This document shows, piece by piece, positions 29,901 to 40,320 of a DNA stretch of 64,000 nt. A model generated the notes under the pieces. It did not search any database. It was not told where the DNA came from and saw only the letters and a program-made list of their open reading frames with translations. Position 1 is the stretch's first letter, and each line of letters starts with the position of its first letter. The stretch comes from Zhongshania aquimaris (GTDB lineage Bacteria > Pseudomonadota > Gammaproteobacteria > Pseudomonadales > Spongiibacteraceae): contig NZ_JAHWDQ010000002.1 in the NCBI RefSeq assembly GCF_019312595.1, positions 1 to 64,000 of the forward strand, written 5' to 3'. The translations under genes and the position numbers were made by a program.

Positions 29901-30861
29901 ATTAGTCTGAGATCGGGCGCTAGTAATCAGCCAAATACCTAAAGCCTAGTGTCGTGGGCTAGATACATTCGTTTAAAAAACCGCTCTTACACAGATTTAA
30001 AATAGTAATAACCACCTCACAACGACCCACCTTCCATATAATGTGTAAAAGTTTTTTGCTAAATTACACTTACTAAAAATTGTGTCGTTAAACTGGCGAA
30101 ATTATTTATACGCATGTGTTCATGCTCTTAGCTATTCATTAATTATGGGGGAAATCTAATTGAAGACGCTTGTATATAAGTCTATTAGGCGCAAGATAAC
30201 CTGCCTATTTAACAAGCAAGAAATTAGAAGATACAAAAAAAGGTGGCAGGAACGCCCAGAGTTCTATTCCAATACTCACGTCCTGTGTGCATGACCGTTC
30301 CTTGGTCAGCGTCCCTGCCAAGTGCCCATCCTAGGCAAAACTAAGTGTACCTTTGAAAGAAATAAAAGCAAATAATAATTACCATACCTTTATTCATCAG
30401 AATAATTACGGTGGATATTAATCAGCTTAGTATCAACTAAATATTATTAAAAATAATTTGCCATGATTTTATAGGTAGTTGATATTTAAAATTTCGAAAG
30501 TAAATTAATTGAGGTAATAAAATTTAACTCTCAGCTATCTTGTATGTAAATCTTTGCTAACGAACGAAAGCCAAAGCTATATATCTATGGAGCTAACCGC
30601 AAGACAAGTGAATACTTATTCAAGCGTCTTGCCGCGTAGACAAACAATACACAAAGTGTTTCGACCGCTTATAAATTCACTAAAAGTAGGCAGGTTTCTT
30701 GACAACCATACGAACTCGGAATCATGTCCGTTGCCGAGCCAAATAGCTTAGAGCTAAAGGTGTATTCGAGGAAAACAGCTATCGCTCATACTTATCACTA
30801 CATAGCCGCCGGTATCATGGTATTTGTTCCGCACGCGAGATTAGGCGCAAGTTAGGCATTA
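29901..30861. other. AT-rich gap without recognised gene
   Basis: Base composition drops sharply compared with the flanking array and cyaY. It holds one candidate small reading frame at 30,160-30,294 and an imperfect 11-bp inverted repeat (30,244-30,254 with 30,308-30,318). The 65-codon frame at 30,554-30,751 has no ribosome-binding site and no family likeness, so I do not call it. No transposase or phage remnant could be read in any frame. Confidence 0.6.
30160..30294 (+). CDS. Candidate small basic protein of 44 residues
   Basis: A TTG start follows GGGGGAAA by about 6-8 nt and opens a 44-codon frame ending in TGA. The peptide is very basic, with Arg/Lys-rich stretches such as YKSIRRK and IRRYKKRWQERPEF. 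A possible sigma-70 promoter lies upstream: TTGTGT near 30,080 and TATTTA 17 bp later. I do not recognise the protein. The region could instead encode a structured RNA, since the 3' part pairs with sequence after the stop. Confidence 0.25.
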   Translation: MKTLVYKSIRRKITCLFNKQEIRRYKKRWQERPEFYSNTHVLCA

Positions 30862-31173
30862 TTATAGAAGTAAGGCTTCGCCCATTTGTTCTTTGCTGAT
30901 TTCTGCCAGCATTTCACTTAGTGTTTGTTCTGTGCGGGCGCAGTACCATTCATTGTTTTGCCAGCTATAGTGAAATCCACCTGAGCGCGCGGCTAACCAG
31001 AGTTCTTTGCTTGCACTCTGACGACTGAATATTAAGGCGCTGCCGTCTGGGCATTGCAAGGTGAGTACGCCCCCGCTTATCTCACAATCTACGTCGGCTT
31101 CTAAGTCGTCAATGGCGTCTTCGATCGTAGTATATAGCTCGTCAATATTGTCGTTGAATTCAACTTCGTTCAT
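30862..31173 (-). CDS. cyaY: Frataxin-like iron donor CyaY
   Basis: A 103-residue frataxin homologue that binds Fe2+ and modulates Fe-S cluster assembly. The acidic first helix (NDNIDELYTTIEDAIDDLEADVD) carries the Asp/Glu iron-binding surface. VLTLQCPDGSALIFSRQ and KELWLAARSGGFHYSW give the beta-sheet with the conserved Gln and Trp residues; YCARTEQTLSEMLAEI is the C-terminal helix. It is divergently transcribed from lptM, the usual arrangement. Confidence 0.96.
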   Translation of the reverse strand: MNEVEFNDNIDELYTTIEDAIDDLEADVDCEISGGVLTLQCPDGSALIFSRQSASKELWLAARSGGFHYSWQNNEWYCARTEQTLSEMLAEISKEQMGEALLL

Positions 31174-31259
31174 TTTGTGTGCCCAGTATTCAGCTTACAG
31201 TTTAGAATCTTGACGGCAGTATACTAAGGCTGTGCTCAATCCGCATACCACGACAAGCA

Positions 31260-31288
31260 TTGGGCTTGTTGCGCGAGCTAGGTATAAT
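31260..31288 (+). promoter_or_regulatory. Sigma-70 promoter for lptM-lysA-dapF
   Basis: TTGGGC at 31,260-31,265 and TATAAT at 31,283-31,288 are separated by 17 bp. The expected start lies about 25 nt before the lptM ATG. The consensus -10 makes this the clearest housekeeping promoter in the window. Confidence 0.6.
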
Positions 31289-31318
31289 GCGCGACACAGT
31301 TATTTTCGGGACATTGTT

Positions 31319-31507
31319 ATGGTCAGCATTCGCACGTTTATATTGTGCAGCGTGGTTCTACTGGGCGCCTGCGGTCAAACCGGCCCACTTACGCTACCAG
31401 ACGACAATGACAAGAAGGCGGATGTCGAGACCACTGACTCATCCACCGCGGGCCCCGATCGTCAGCAAGCCACCACCGATACGGCGACGACGTCGCCTGC
31501 AGAGTAA
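31319..31507 (+). CDS. lptM: LptM-like small lipoprotein (YifL family)
   Basis: A 62-residue lipoprotein; LptM helps the LptD/E translocon mature. ATG 31319 opens a signal with lipobox LLGAC at about residue 18, followed at once by the family signature GQTGPLTLPDD. The tail is acidic and Thr/Ser/Ala-rich, without structure. The open frame begins upstream at 31,232, but that start would ruin the signal peptide. It lies 6 nt before lysA, as in most gammaproteobacteria. Confidence 0.92.
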   Translation: MVSIRTFILCSVVLLGACGQTGPLTLPDDNDKKADVETTDSSTAGPDRQQATTDTATTSPAE

Positions 31508-31513
31508 ATTTAT

Positions 31514-32761
31514 ATGTCTCCATTTCAATACATCGACGGCGAACTACACGCCGAGGCTGTGCCACTGAGCAAGATTGCCGCAGAGTTTGGCAGCCCGTGT
31601 TATGTGTATTCCCGCGCCTATCTTGAGCAGCGGTTCACTGAATACACCGACGCCTTAGCCGGCCAAGACCATTTGGTTTGTTATGCCGTTAAAGCCAATT
31701 CCAATATTGCGGTATTAAATGTACTGGCACGCCTTGGCGCCGGCTTTGATATCGTTTCCAGTGGTGAACTAGAGCGAGTGCTGGCCGCTGGTGGCAAACC
31801 TGAACGCATCGTCTTTTCAGGCGTTGGCAAAACCGCCCCGGAAATGCAGCGCGCACTTGAGGTGGGCATTCACTGCTTTAACGTTGAGTCAGAGGCCGAG
31901 TTAGAGCGCCTGAATAGCGTTGCCGCCGCAATGAACGTCGTTGCGCCAATTTCCCTGCGTGTTAACCCCGATGTCGACGCCAAAACCCACCCCTATATTT
32001 CAACCGGTTTGCGCGATAACAAATTTGGTATTGATATCGAGCGCGCTCCAGAGGTTTACCGTCGCGCCGCGGTTCTGGCAAATATTGAAATCAAAGGGGT
32101 CGACTGCCATATCGGCTCCCAACTTATCGATACCAGCCCGTTTTTAGATGCACTGGAGCGGGTCTTAAAGTTAGTTGATGTGTTGGCAAGTATGGACATC
32201 ACTATCTCTCATCTCGACCTTGGTGGCGGCTTGGGTGTTCGCTATCGCGATGAAACCGCGCCGGTCACCGGCGACTACATTCGCGCGATTAGAGAAAAGC
32301 TGGGCGACCGCCAAGTTACCCTGATGTTTGAACCGGGACGTTCCATTACCGCCAACGCCGGTGTTTTGCTAACTCGAGTGGAATATTTAAAGCTCAACGA
32401 TCATAAAAATTTCGCCATCATCGATGCCGCAATGAATGACATGATTCGCCCCTCGCTCTATTCGGCGTGGATGGACTTATTGGCCGTCCGCCCCCGTGAA
32501 GACGGTGTTCTGCGCCACTATGACTTCGTAGGACCGGTGTGCGAAACCGGCGATTTTTTGGCCAAAGATCGCGAACTTTGCATCGAAGAAGGGGATCTAC
32601 TGGCACTAGCGTCAAGCGGCGCCTATGGATTTACCATGAGTTCCAATTACAATAGCCGAGGACGTGCAGCTGAAATCATGGTGGATGGCGACAAATACCA
32701 CCTAATCCGCGCGCGAGAAACTGTCACCGACTTGATGCGTGGCGAAACTGTGTTGCCCTGA
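31514..32761 (+). CDS. lysA: Diaminopimelate decarboxylase
   Basis: The last enzyme of lysine synthesis, decarboxylating meso-diaminopimelate with PLP. The PLP lysine is Lys60 in CYAVKANSNIAVL. HIGSQL, DLGGGLGVRY and FEPGRSI bind cofactor phosphate. GPVCETGDFLAKDR carries the active-site cysteine of the partner subunit, and SSGAYGFTMSSNYN is near the end. The 415-residue length is standard. It lies in the lptM-lysA-dapF operon. Confidence 0.98.
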   Translation: MSPFQYIDGELHAEAVPLSKIAAEFGSPCYVYSRAYLEQRFTEYTDALAGQDHLVCYAVKANSNIAVLNVLARLGAGFDIVSSGELERVLAAGGKPERIVFSGVGKTAPEMQRALEVGIHCFNVESEAELERLNSVAAAMNVVAPISLRVNPDVDAKTHPYISTGLRDNKFGIDIERAPEVYRRAAVLANIEIKGVDCHIGSQLIDTSPFLDALERVLKLVDVLASMDITISHLDLGGGLGVRYRDETAPVTGDYIRAIREKLGDRQVTLMFEPGRSITANAGVLLTRVEYLKLNDHKNFAIIDAAMNDMIRPSLYSAWMDLLAVRPREDGVLRHYDFVGPVCETGDFLAKDRELCIEEGDLLALASSGAYGFTMSSNYNSRGRAAEIMVDGDKYHLIRARETVTDLMRGETVLP

Positions 32762-32859
32762 GACGAAGAGGACGCTGTTCACTTAGCACTCTCACATAAT
32801 GGCATCGCGCCCGCATCGTTAATCAGCGCCATCGGTGAGGCGCACCACAGGGTTTTACG

Positions 32860-33690
32860 ATGCAGTTACGCTTTACCAAAATGCATGGCCTGGGCAATGA
32901 TTTTGTTGTTATTGACCTCATTACCCAGCGTTTCAAGCTTAAGCCACACCATATTCGCAAAATTGCCGATCGGCATTTTGGCATTGGCTGTGATCAAGTT
33001 CTTACCGTTGAAATTCCAACTCAACCGGATGTCGACTTCTGCTATCGCATTTACAATGCCGAAGGCAGCGAAGTTGAGCAATGCGGCAACGGCGCGCGCT
33101 GCTTTGCTCGCTTTATTCGCGATAAAAGACTAACCGGCAAACAAAAAATTAAAGTCGAAACGCTGGCCGGCATTATTGAGCTTGAGTTGACGGAAAATCG
33201 GCAGGTCCGTGTGGATATGGGCGAGCCGATTTTAGATCCCAAGCGAATTCCCTTCACCGCCGATCAACAAGCCACAGAGTACGCACTGGATATCGATGGC
33301 AGTGCGTGGCAGGTTGGCGCCGTGTCGATGGGCAACCCCCATGTGATTTTGCCGGTTACTGACGTCGATACTGCACCGGTAGAGAGCGTTGGCCCGGTTA
33401 CGGAAAGCCACCCCCGCTTCCCGCAGCGTGTTAACGTTGGCTTTATGCAGGTTGTCGATAGGGACACCATTCGGCTGCGTGTTTTTGAACGCGGCGTGGG
33501 TGAAACCCTTGCCTGCGGCACAGGGGCTTGCGCTGCGGTGGTTAGCGGTATTGTGCAGGGCAAATTGAACTCAACCGTGACCGTTCACCTCCCCGGTGGC
33601 AGCCTAAGTATTCGCTGGCAAGGCCCAGGGCAGCCCGTTATCATGACGGGACCAGCAACAACGGTTTTTGAAGGCCAGATACAAATATAG
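32860..33690 (+). CDS. dapF: Diaminopimelate epimerase
   Basis: Interconverts LL- and meso-diaminopimelate without cofactor. The two catalytic cysteines are Cys75 in EQCGNGARC and the cysteine in [10 protein letters not shown] near residue 218. The N-terminus [17 protein letters not shown] and the [13 protein letters not shown] motif are diagnostic. At 276 aa it is full length. It is 98 nt after lysA and 8 nt before the DUF484 gene. Confidence 0.98.
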   Translation: MQLRFTKMHGLGNDFVVIDLITQRFKLKPHHIRKIADRHFGIGCDQVLTVEIPTQPDVDFCYRIYNAEGSEVEQCGNGARCFARFIRDKRLTGKQKIKVETLAGIIELELTENRQVRVDMGEPILDPKRIPFTADQQATEYALDIDGSAWQVGAVSMGNPHVILPVTDVDTAPVESVGPVTESHPRFPQRVNVGFMQVVDRDTIRLRVFERGVGETLACGTGACAAVVSGIVQGKLNSTVTVHLPGGSLSIRWQGPGQPVIMTGPATTVFEGQIQI

Positions 33691-33698
33691 GACTCCCT

Positions 33699-34403
33699 GT
33701 GGACAGTGCAAGCCCGAAAAAAGACGGATTACCCAGCGAAAGTGAAGTCGCACGTTATCTGCGCAACCATCCCGGTTTCTTTCTAAATAACGAAGACTTG
33801 CTGACCGAGCTTAAAATCACCCACAAAACGGGAAAGGCGGTCAGCTTGCTAGAACGGCAGGTAGAAGTATTGCGCGAGCGCAATATGGATATGCGCGGTC
33901 GTATCAGCGGCATGTTAGATAATGCGCAGCGCAATGACATGCTATTTGAACGCAGTAAAACGCTTATTTTGTCGCTGATTGAAGCACGTCGAGCCGAAGA
34001 GTTAAGCAACACCCTTTGCCGCCATCTGGTAAGCGATTTTGAAGATATCGACTACGCTAGTTTGATTATATTCGCCGATCCCAATCGGGTCGGCGGCAAC
34101 TCGTTGCGGGTGGTCAGCCCAGAACAGGCCCACACGCAAATCGGCAGCCTATTGCGCGGTAAGAAATCGGTATGCGGGGTATTGCGCGGCGAGGAACTGA
34201 GCTTTTTGTTTGGCAAGCACGCAGATCACATCGGATCAGCGGCGCTTATGCCCATCCAGCCCGGCAATATTGACGGCGTCATCGCCATCGCAAGTAAGAA
34301 TCCACAGCATTTTAAATCCAGCATGGGTACGATATTTTTAGAGTATATCGCCGATGTTGTGAACCGCACGCTGCCAAAATTGATGAAAGGGCCGTTTTTG
34401 TAA
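33699..34403 (+). CDS. DUF484 (YigA-like) GAF-fold protein
   Basis: A 234-residue protein of the DUF484 family encoded after dapF in many gammaproteobacteria. Conserved landmarks are VARYLRNHPGFFLNNEDLLTEL near the N-terminus, VSLLERQVEVLRERNMDMR, and a C-terminal GAF-like region. The start is GTG 33699, 8 nt after dapF. Function is unestablished. It is normally followed by xerC; here a convergent hydrolase gene follows instead. Confidence 0.92.
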   Translation: MDSASPKKDGLPSESEVARYLRNHPGFFLNNEDLLTELKITHKTGKAVSLLERQVEVLRERNMDMRGRISGMLDNAQRNDMLFERSKTLILSLIEARRAEELSNTLCRHLVSDFEDIDYASLIIFADPNRVGGNSLRVVSPEQAHTQIGSLLRGKKSVCGVLRGEELSFLFGKHADHIGSAALMPIQPGNIDGVIAIASKNPQHFKSSMGTIFLEYIADVVNRTLPKLMKGPFL

Positions 34404-34498
34404 AAACAAGCCTGAGGTCTGACGTCCGACGCAGGATTGCCGCTCGGGCTTCAAGGTACAAGCAACTTTTCGTCCGACGTCAGACATCCACCATCAGG
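34404..34498. repeat. Inverted GACGTC-type repeats between convergent genes
   Basis: GTCTGACGTCCGACG at 34,417-34,431 and CGTCCGACGTCAGAC at 34,471-34,485 are inverted copies with one mismatch. They lie between the stops of the DUF484 gene and the opposing hydrolase, where they could form a bidirectional stem that limits read-through. There is no T-run, so this is not a standard terminator. Confidence 0.7.
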
Positions 34499-35680
34499 CT
34501 AGATATTCTGACAATGACTATCCATAAAACGCCGCATTAGCTTCAAGTATTCAGCCCGCCCCAAATGCACAATATGATTACCGGGAAACCAGTGCAAATG
34601 GGATTCTTGCCAATGCGCATGCAGCAATCTAACAAAGCGCGGCGGGGTAAATCGGTCACCCGCGCCGCCGATTATCATCACCCGGTCCGGGTCAAGCTTA
34701 GGCTGATAACTTAGGGGGCTGTGTATTGCTAAGCCTCTACGTAACTCCAAAGGCGTCAAACCGGTGCGCTTGCCGATAAGATCCATTACGCCACCCGTCG
34801 GCACCCAGCTGCGCATGGTATCTACCGGTGCAACCAAGGGTGAGTTGGGGATACAAAATGCCAGACGCGGCTCTACCACCGCCATCACCGAGCTTAAGTA
34901 GCCACCCAAACTCAAACCACTGATACCGACATGGGGTGCGCCGCGCTCATACAAGTAATTTACCAACACCCTCAGGTCGGTGACCGCTTGCAACATGCCT
35001 TCGTTGAGCTGCGAAAAACCGCCGGCGAACAGCCCATAGCCACTAAAGGGGTGATAGCGCTCCGCTCGGTCACCGTGAAAGGGCTGGGTCATTAGGACGA
35101 CATCATAGCCATTGTCGTAAAACCATCTAAGGGAGAAAAATAAACTATTAAAGCCGTACCAACTTTCGATCACCCCGTGCACAAATATGAGCGTCGGCCG
35201 CGGCCCAGCTGGATGGGTCCAGTATTGTGCTCTCGCGGTGCGATTGCGCTTATAACTTAAATAGCTGTCATTCAGATCTGGGTTTAACGGTGTAAATGGA
35301 CTTTCAAATCGCAGCTCTACGGCGGGGATATCTTTGGGCTTATAGCCAAACTTAGGCATTTTATGTTCTGTAATATCGACCTTCGGTGGCGGTAAAAACA
35401 CAAGGTCAACATCGCGCTGTTCCGCTAATTTTGCATAGAAATCCATCCACTCGCGCTCGCGGGCCATGCCATCACGCTTCACGAGCTGAGGCAATAATGT
35501 ACCGGAAATCATAAGCGACAAGCCGGTGCGCATAATGCGATCCATTGCCGCGGTGCCATATACTTTAAAGGGATATTCACTATCGAGCTCGGTGCCATCA
35601 GACTGGCAATAGAAATCGTCCGGTAAGCTGCGCCACCAAGGTGGTGAATTTTTTACCGGCTGCAAGGCGGTTTTTACCAT
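34499..35680 (-). CDS. Alpha/beta-hydrolase family protein
   Basis: A 393-residue soluble hydrolase. LIFVHGVIESWYGFNS gives the oxyanion-hole strand, GISGLSLGGYLSSVMA the nucleophile elbow (Ser in G-L-S-L-G), GGAGDRFTPP the acid and WFPGNHIVHLGR the catalytic His. The N-terminal 150 residues before the fold are unlike common esterases. ATG 35680 has GAGA upstream; a TTG at 35731 would add 17 residues. There is no signal peptide. It occupies the place of xerC in the conserved dapF neighbourhood. The substrate cannot be predicted. Confidence 0.8.
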   Translation of the reverse strand: MVKTALQPVKNSPPWWRSLPDDFYCQSDGTELDSEYPFKVYGTAAMDRIMRTGLSLMISGTLLPQLVKRDGMAREREWMDFYAKLAEQRDVDLVFLPPPKVDITEHKMPKFGYKPKDIPAVELRFESPFTPLNPDLNDSYLSYKRNRTARAQYWTHPAGPRPTLIFVHGVIESWYGFNSLFFSLRWFYDNGYDVVLMTQPFHGDRAERYHPFSGYGLFAGGFSQLNEGMLQAVTDLRVLVNYLYERGAPHVGISGLSLGGYLSSVMAVVEPRLAFCIPNSPLVAPVDTMRSWVPTGGVMDLIGKRTGLTPLELRRGLAIHSPLSYQPKLDPDRVMIIGGAGDRFTPPRFVRLLHAHWQESHLHWFPGNHIVHLGRAEYLKLMRRFMDSHCQNI

Positions 35681-35959
35681 AAAATGTGTCTCTACCGATT
35701 GTCTGTTTTTATTACTAGGCTTAAGCTGCAACCCGCATTATTTAAAACTAAGGTGCTTCAGCACTTATTTGCCTGTCATTATTATGAAAAAACGCCGATT
35801 TAAGCGCGAAGTTCAAATTTTGTGTGAACAGCCCTAGTTGTACCATACTTTTTAAACCCAGGTCTTGAGCGCAAGTAAAAACCGGATGATACGCGGCATG
35901 TCCACCTCGATAGCAGGCTGTTAAGATTCCCCTTTGCAGCCATCAATTAGACCGCTCAC

Positions 35960-36664
35960 ATGAAAAACATAAAATTACTGTGTTTCGACTTAGATGACAC
36001 TTTGTGGTTAAGCAAACCCGTCATTGAACAGGCCGAGCAGGTTTTTTACGCCTATCTAGCCACTGTCGCACCGCGACTCACTGAACGCTTTAGTCCAACG
36101 TCACTTCGCGCTCATCGCCTAGCTTTTCTGGATAGCCACCCTGAGTTTAAGCATCAAATTTCACAGTGGCGTATCGCTAGCTTAAGCGACGCTTTAGCGC
36201 TCTGTGGATACCGCCATCAAAGCGCCACAATTGCCCAACAGGCCTTTTCTGTATTTCTTGCAGAGCGGCAAAAGGTCACCTTGTTTCCACATTGCGAAAC
36301 CATTCTCGGCGAGCTGAGTAAGCAGTTTATGTTAATCAGTCTCACCAATGGCAACGCCGACCTCGGAGTGCAAACCATTAGCCGATATTTCAGTGCCAGC
36401 TACCAAGCAGAGGATGTCAATGCAGCTAAACCAAGCGCACCGCTATTCTTAAAAGCCTTAGATGTTGCCAGCTGTGACCCTGAGGAAGCCATACATATAG
36501 GTGACCACGTGATTGATGATATCAGTGGAGCGAAAGCGCTTGGCTTACACACCATTCAAGCTCGACTTAAGCCGGACTCACCAGCACCCCATGAGTTAGC
36601 TGATACGCACTTTAGTGATTGGCGGGAATTGCCCAGCAAAATACAGCAACTAGCTGGCAGCTAG
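35960..36664 (+). CDS. HAD-family phosphatase (YigB-like)
   Basis: A 234-residue HAD hydrolase. LCFDLDDTLW (Asp10 nucleophile, Asp12 acid) is motif I, SLTNGNADLG motif II, and HIGDHVIDDISGAKALGL motif IV; the motif III Lys is in AKPSAPLF. E. coli YigB dephosphorylates FMN in riboflavin metabolism; that activity is inferred from synteny and similarity. A 279-nt divergent region separates it from the hydrolase. Confidence 0.9.
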   Translation: MKNIKLLCFDLDDTLWLSKPVIEQAEQVFYAYLATVAPRLTERFSPTSLRAHRLAFLDSHPEFKHQISQWRIASLSDALALCGYRHQSATIAQQAFSVFLAERQKVTLFPHCETILGELSKQFMLISLTNGNADLGVQTISRYFSASYQAEDVNAAKPSAPLFLKALDVASCDPEEAIHIGDHVIDDISGAKALGLHTIQARLKPDSPAPHELADTHFSDWRELPSKIQQLAGS

Positions 36665-36693
36665 TTGCTGACAGATACCTTTACAAGAGCAAA

Positions 36694-36897
36694 TCAGTAA
36701 CTGTCTGATTCTGTATCGATATCGTTTAAGTTGCTGCGCATATGCGGATCTAAATGCTTTATTTCACCGCCAATGGCGAGGAAAGCCTCTACATCTTTGG
36801 CGAGCTGCTCACGCATACGATCATGCATAGTAGGTGCTGACACATACTGCTGCGCACTTGAAGATTGATTACTTGTACTACGATTACGCGACCCCAT
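36694..36897 (-). CDS. SutA-like short protein lacking the acidic N-terminus
   Basis: A 67-residue protein; ATG 36897 follows GGAGGAGG by 4 nt and so sets the start, although the frame runs up to 37,005. Residues 26-52 (MREQLAKDVEAFLAIGGEI) follow the pattern R-x2-LA-x3-E-x-FL-x2-GG that I recall from the C-terminal half of Pseudomonas SutA, an RNA-polymerase-binding factor active in slow growth. The N-terminus is Ser/Asn/Gln-rich rather than acidic and the last residues are acidic (DIDTESD). The position between the HAD gene and glnK agrees with sutA. The assignment rests on memory of the family, so moderate confidence. Confidence 0.6.
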   Translation of the reverse strand: MGSRNRSTSNQSSSAQQYVSAPTMHDRMREQLAKDVEAFLAIGGEIKHLDPHMRSNLNDIDTESDSY

Positions 36898-37047
36898 ACG
36901 ACCTCCTCCCGGAAATAAGAATCCCGCGTTTACGAGGCGATTTATACTTGTATACAAGGCTTTTTGGCAAGAGGGGGGATTAGAGTTTTTTGTTATTACG
37001 AACAAATCTCGTCATCACTTTTTGAGCTATAAAAACCGCTGGCGCAT

Positions 37048-37072
37048 AAAAAAGGGTGGCCTAAGCCACCCC
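37048..37072 (-). terminator. Intrinsic terminator of glnK (first copy)
   Basis: Read on the minus strand, GGGTGGCTTAGGCCACCC is followed by a run of T. The stem has seven pairs with a short loop and begins about 20 nt after the glnK stop. Confidence 0.88.
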
Positions 37073-37092
37073 CACACTTATCTAACATATCG

Positions 37093-38532
<1,440 letters not shown>

Positions 38533-38562
38533 AAAAAAAAAGGGCGCTCAATAGAGCGCCCT
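38533..38562 (-). terminator. Intrinsic terminator of the porin-glnK-amtB transcript
   Basis: On the minus strand AGGGCGCTC and GAGCGCCCT form a nine-pair stem around a short loop, followed by nine T. It begins about 25 nt after the amtB stop. Confidence 0.95.
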
Positions 38563-38585
38563 AAAAATCACCAAACGGGGGAGAC

Positions 38586-39833
38586 TTACTTGTTGGTGAA
38601 TTCCGGATAAGCTTCCATACCGCATTCAGAGAGGTCGACACCTTCGTACTCTTCCTCTTCTGTTACGCGCAAGCCCATAACTGCTTTCAAGATACCCCAG
38701 ATCACTAGGCTGGCCACGAAGGTCCATGCGAAGATCACGAAAGCACCGTAGATCTGATTACCGAAAGTGGCGTCACTGTTGTTGAATGGCACTGCCATCA
38801 CACCCCAAAGACCAACCACACCGTGGACAGAGATTGCACCCACTGGATCATCGATTTTAAGTTTGTCCAGGGCGAGGATTGAAAACACAACCAACACACC
38901 GCCAACCGCACCGATTAAGGTAGATATCACTGGATCAGGAGATAGTGGGTCAGCAGTAATCGCAACTAGACCAGCCAGGGCGCCGTTTAGAACCATAGTT
39001 AAGTCAGCTTTGCCGAACAACAAGCGAGCAACGATCAGTGCTGCAATCAAACCGCCACTTGCCGCTGCATTGGTGTTTACAAATACTTGCGCAGTTGCGT
39101 TGGCTTCTTCGATGTTAGACACCATCAGCTCAGAACCACCGTTGAATCCGAACCAACCCATCCACAGGATGAAGGTACCCAATGTCGCCATTGGCAGGTT
39201 TGCACCAGGAATCGCATTAACGTGGCCATTCTCACCGTACTTGCCTTTACGAGCGCCAAGCAGCAGTACACCAGCCAGTGCTGCAGAAGCACCACACATA
39301 TGCACGATGCCGGAACCTGCGAAGTCAGAGAAACCTGCTTCAGACAAGAAACCGCCACCCCAGCTCCAAGAACCTTGTAGCGGGTAGATGACGCCAGTCA
39401 TCACGACAGCGAAAGCCAAGAAAGCCCACAGCTTCATACGCTCGGCTACTGCACCCGACACGATAGACATAGCTGTTGCTACGAATACCACTTGGAAGAA
39501 GAAGTCAGACGAACCTGAATAGTAAGTATCGCCATTTGACGCTAGCACTTCTTCAACAGTCGCATCTGCGATTGAGTTGCCGAACCATGCATCTGGCAAT
39601 ATGCCGCCTTCAGAACCACCGTACATGATTGTGTAACCACACAATAAGTACATGGTACAAGCCACCGCAAACAACGCGATGTTTTTAGTTAAGATTTCTG
39701 TGGTGTTTTTTGCACGAACCAAACCGGCTTCGAGCATGGCAAAACCTGCTGCCATCCACATTACGAACGCGCCCATAACTAGGAAGTAAAATGTGTCCAG
39801 GGCGTACTTGACCTGTATGATGTCTTCCATCAC
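38586..39833 (-). CDS. amtB: Ammonium transporter
   Basis: A 415-residue Amt channel with eleven membrane helices. DTFYFLVMGAFVMWMAAGFAMLEAGLVRAKN is TM1, with AKN near the pore; DFAGSGIVHMCGASAALAG contains the family signature with the conserved Asp and His; VHGVVGLWG carries the second pore histidine. There is no cleaved signal peptide in evidence. It follows the second P-II gene by 67 nt, the classical glnK-amtB unit in which P-II plugs the channel under nitrogen excess. Confidence 0.97.
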   Translation of the reverse strand: MMEDIIQVKYALDTFYFLVMGAFVMWMAAGFAMLEAGLVRAKNTTEILTKNIALFAVACTMYLLCGYTIMYGGSEGGILPDAWFGNSIADATVEEVLASNGDTYYSGSSDFFFQVVFVATAMSIVSGAVAERMKLWAFLAFAVVMTGVIYPLQGSWSWGGGFLSEAGFSDFAGSGIVHMCGASAALAGVLLLGARKGKYGENGHVNAIPGANLPMATLGTFILWMGWFGFNGGSELMVSNIEEANATAQVFVNTNAAASGGLIAALIVARLLFGKADLTMVLNGALAGLVAITADPLSPDPVISTLIGAVGGVLVVFSILALDKLKIDDPVGAISVHGVVGLWGVMAVPFNNSDATFGNQIYGAFVIFAWTFVASLVIWGILKAVMGLRVTEEEEYEGVDLSECGMEAYPEFTNK

Positions 39834-39900
39834 ATGCCCTCCAAAGGGAAAGAGATAAGTCTTTTAATTAAATTAGTTAATACAAATTGCAACGGTTTTA

Positions 39901-40281
<381 letters not shown>

Positions 40282-40291
40282 TTAAGAAATC

Positions 40292-40313
40292 GCTGGCGGC
40301 TTACGCCGCCAGC
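40292..40313 (-). promoter_or_regulatory. Intercistronic hairpin between porin and glnK
   Basis: GCTGGCGGC and GCCGCCAGC form a perfect nine-pair stem around TTAC just after the porin stop. No T-run follows, so it is more likely an mRNA-stability or attenuation element than a full terminator. Confidence 0.7.
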
Positions 40314-40320
40314 AGGGGTA

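Noticed and set aside
30554-30751. 65-codon frame in the AT-rich gap
   Set aside because: No Shine-Dalgarno sequence, no recognisable family and composition like the surrounding non-coding DNA.
30780-30857. GTTAGGC near 30,852 as the end of an integron attC site
   Set aside because: No matching RYYYAAC core lies at attC distance, there is no folding central stem, and no cassette gene or integrase is present.
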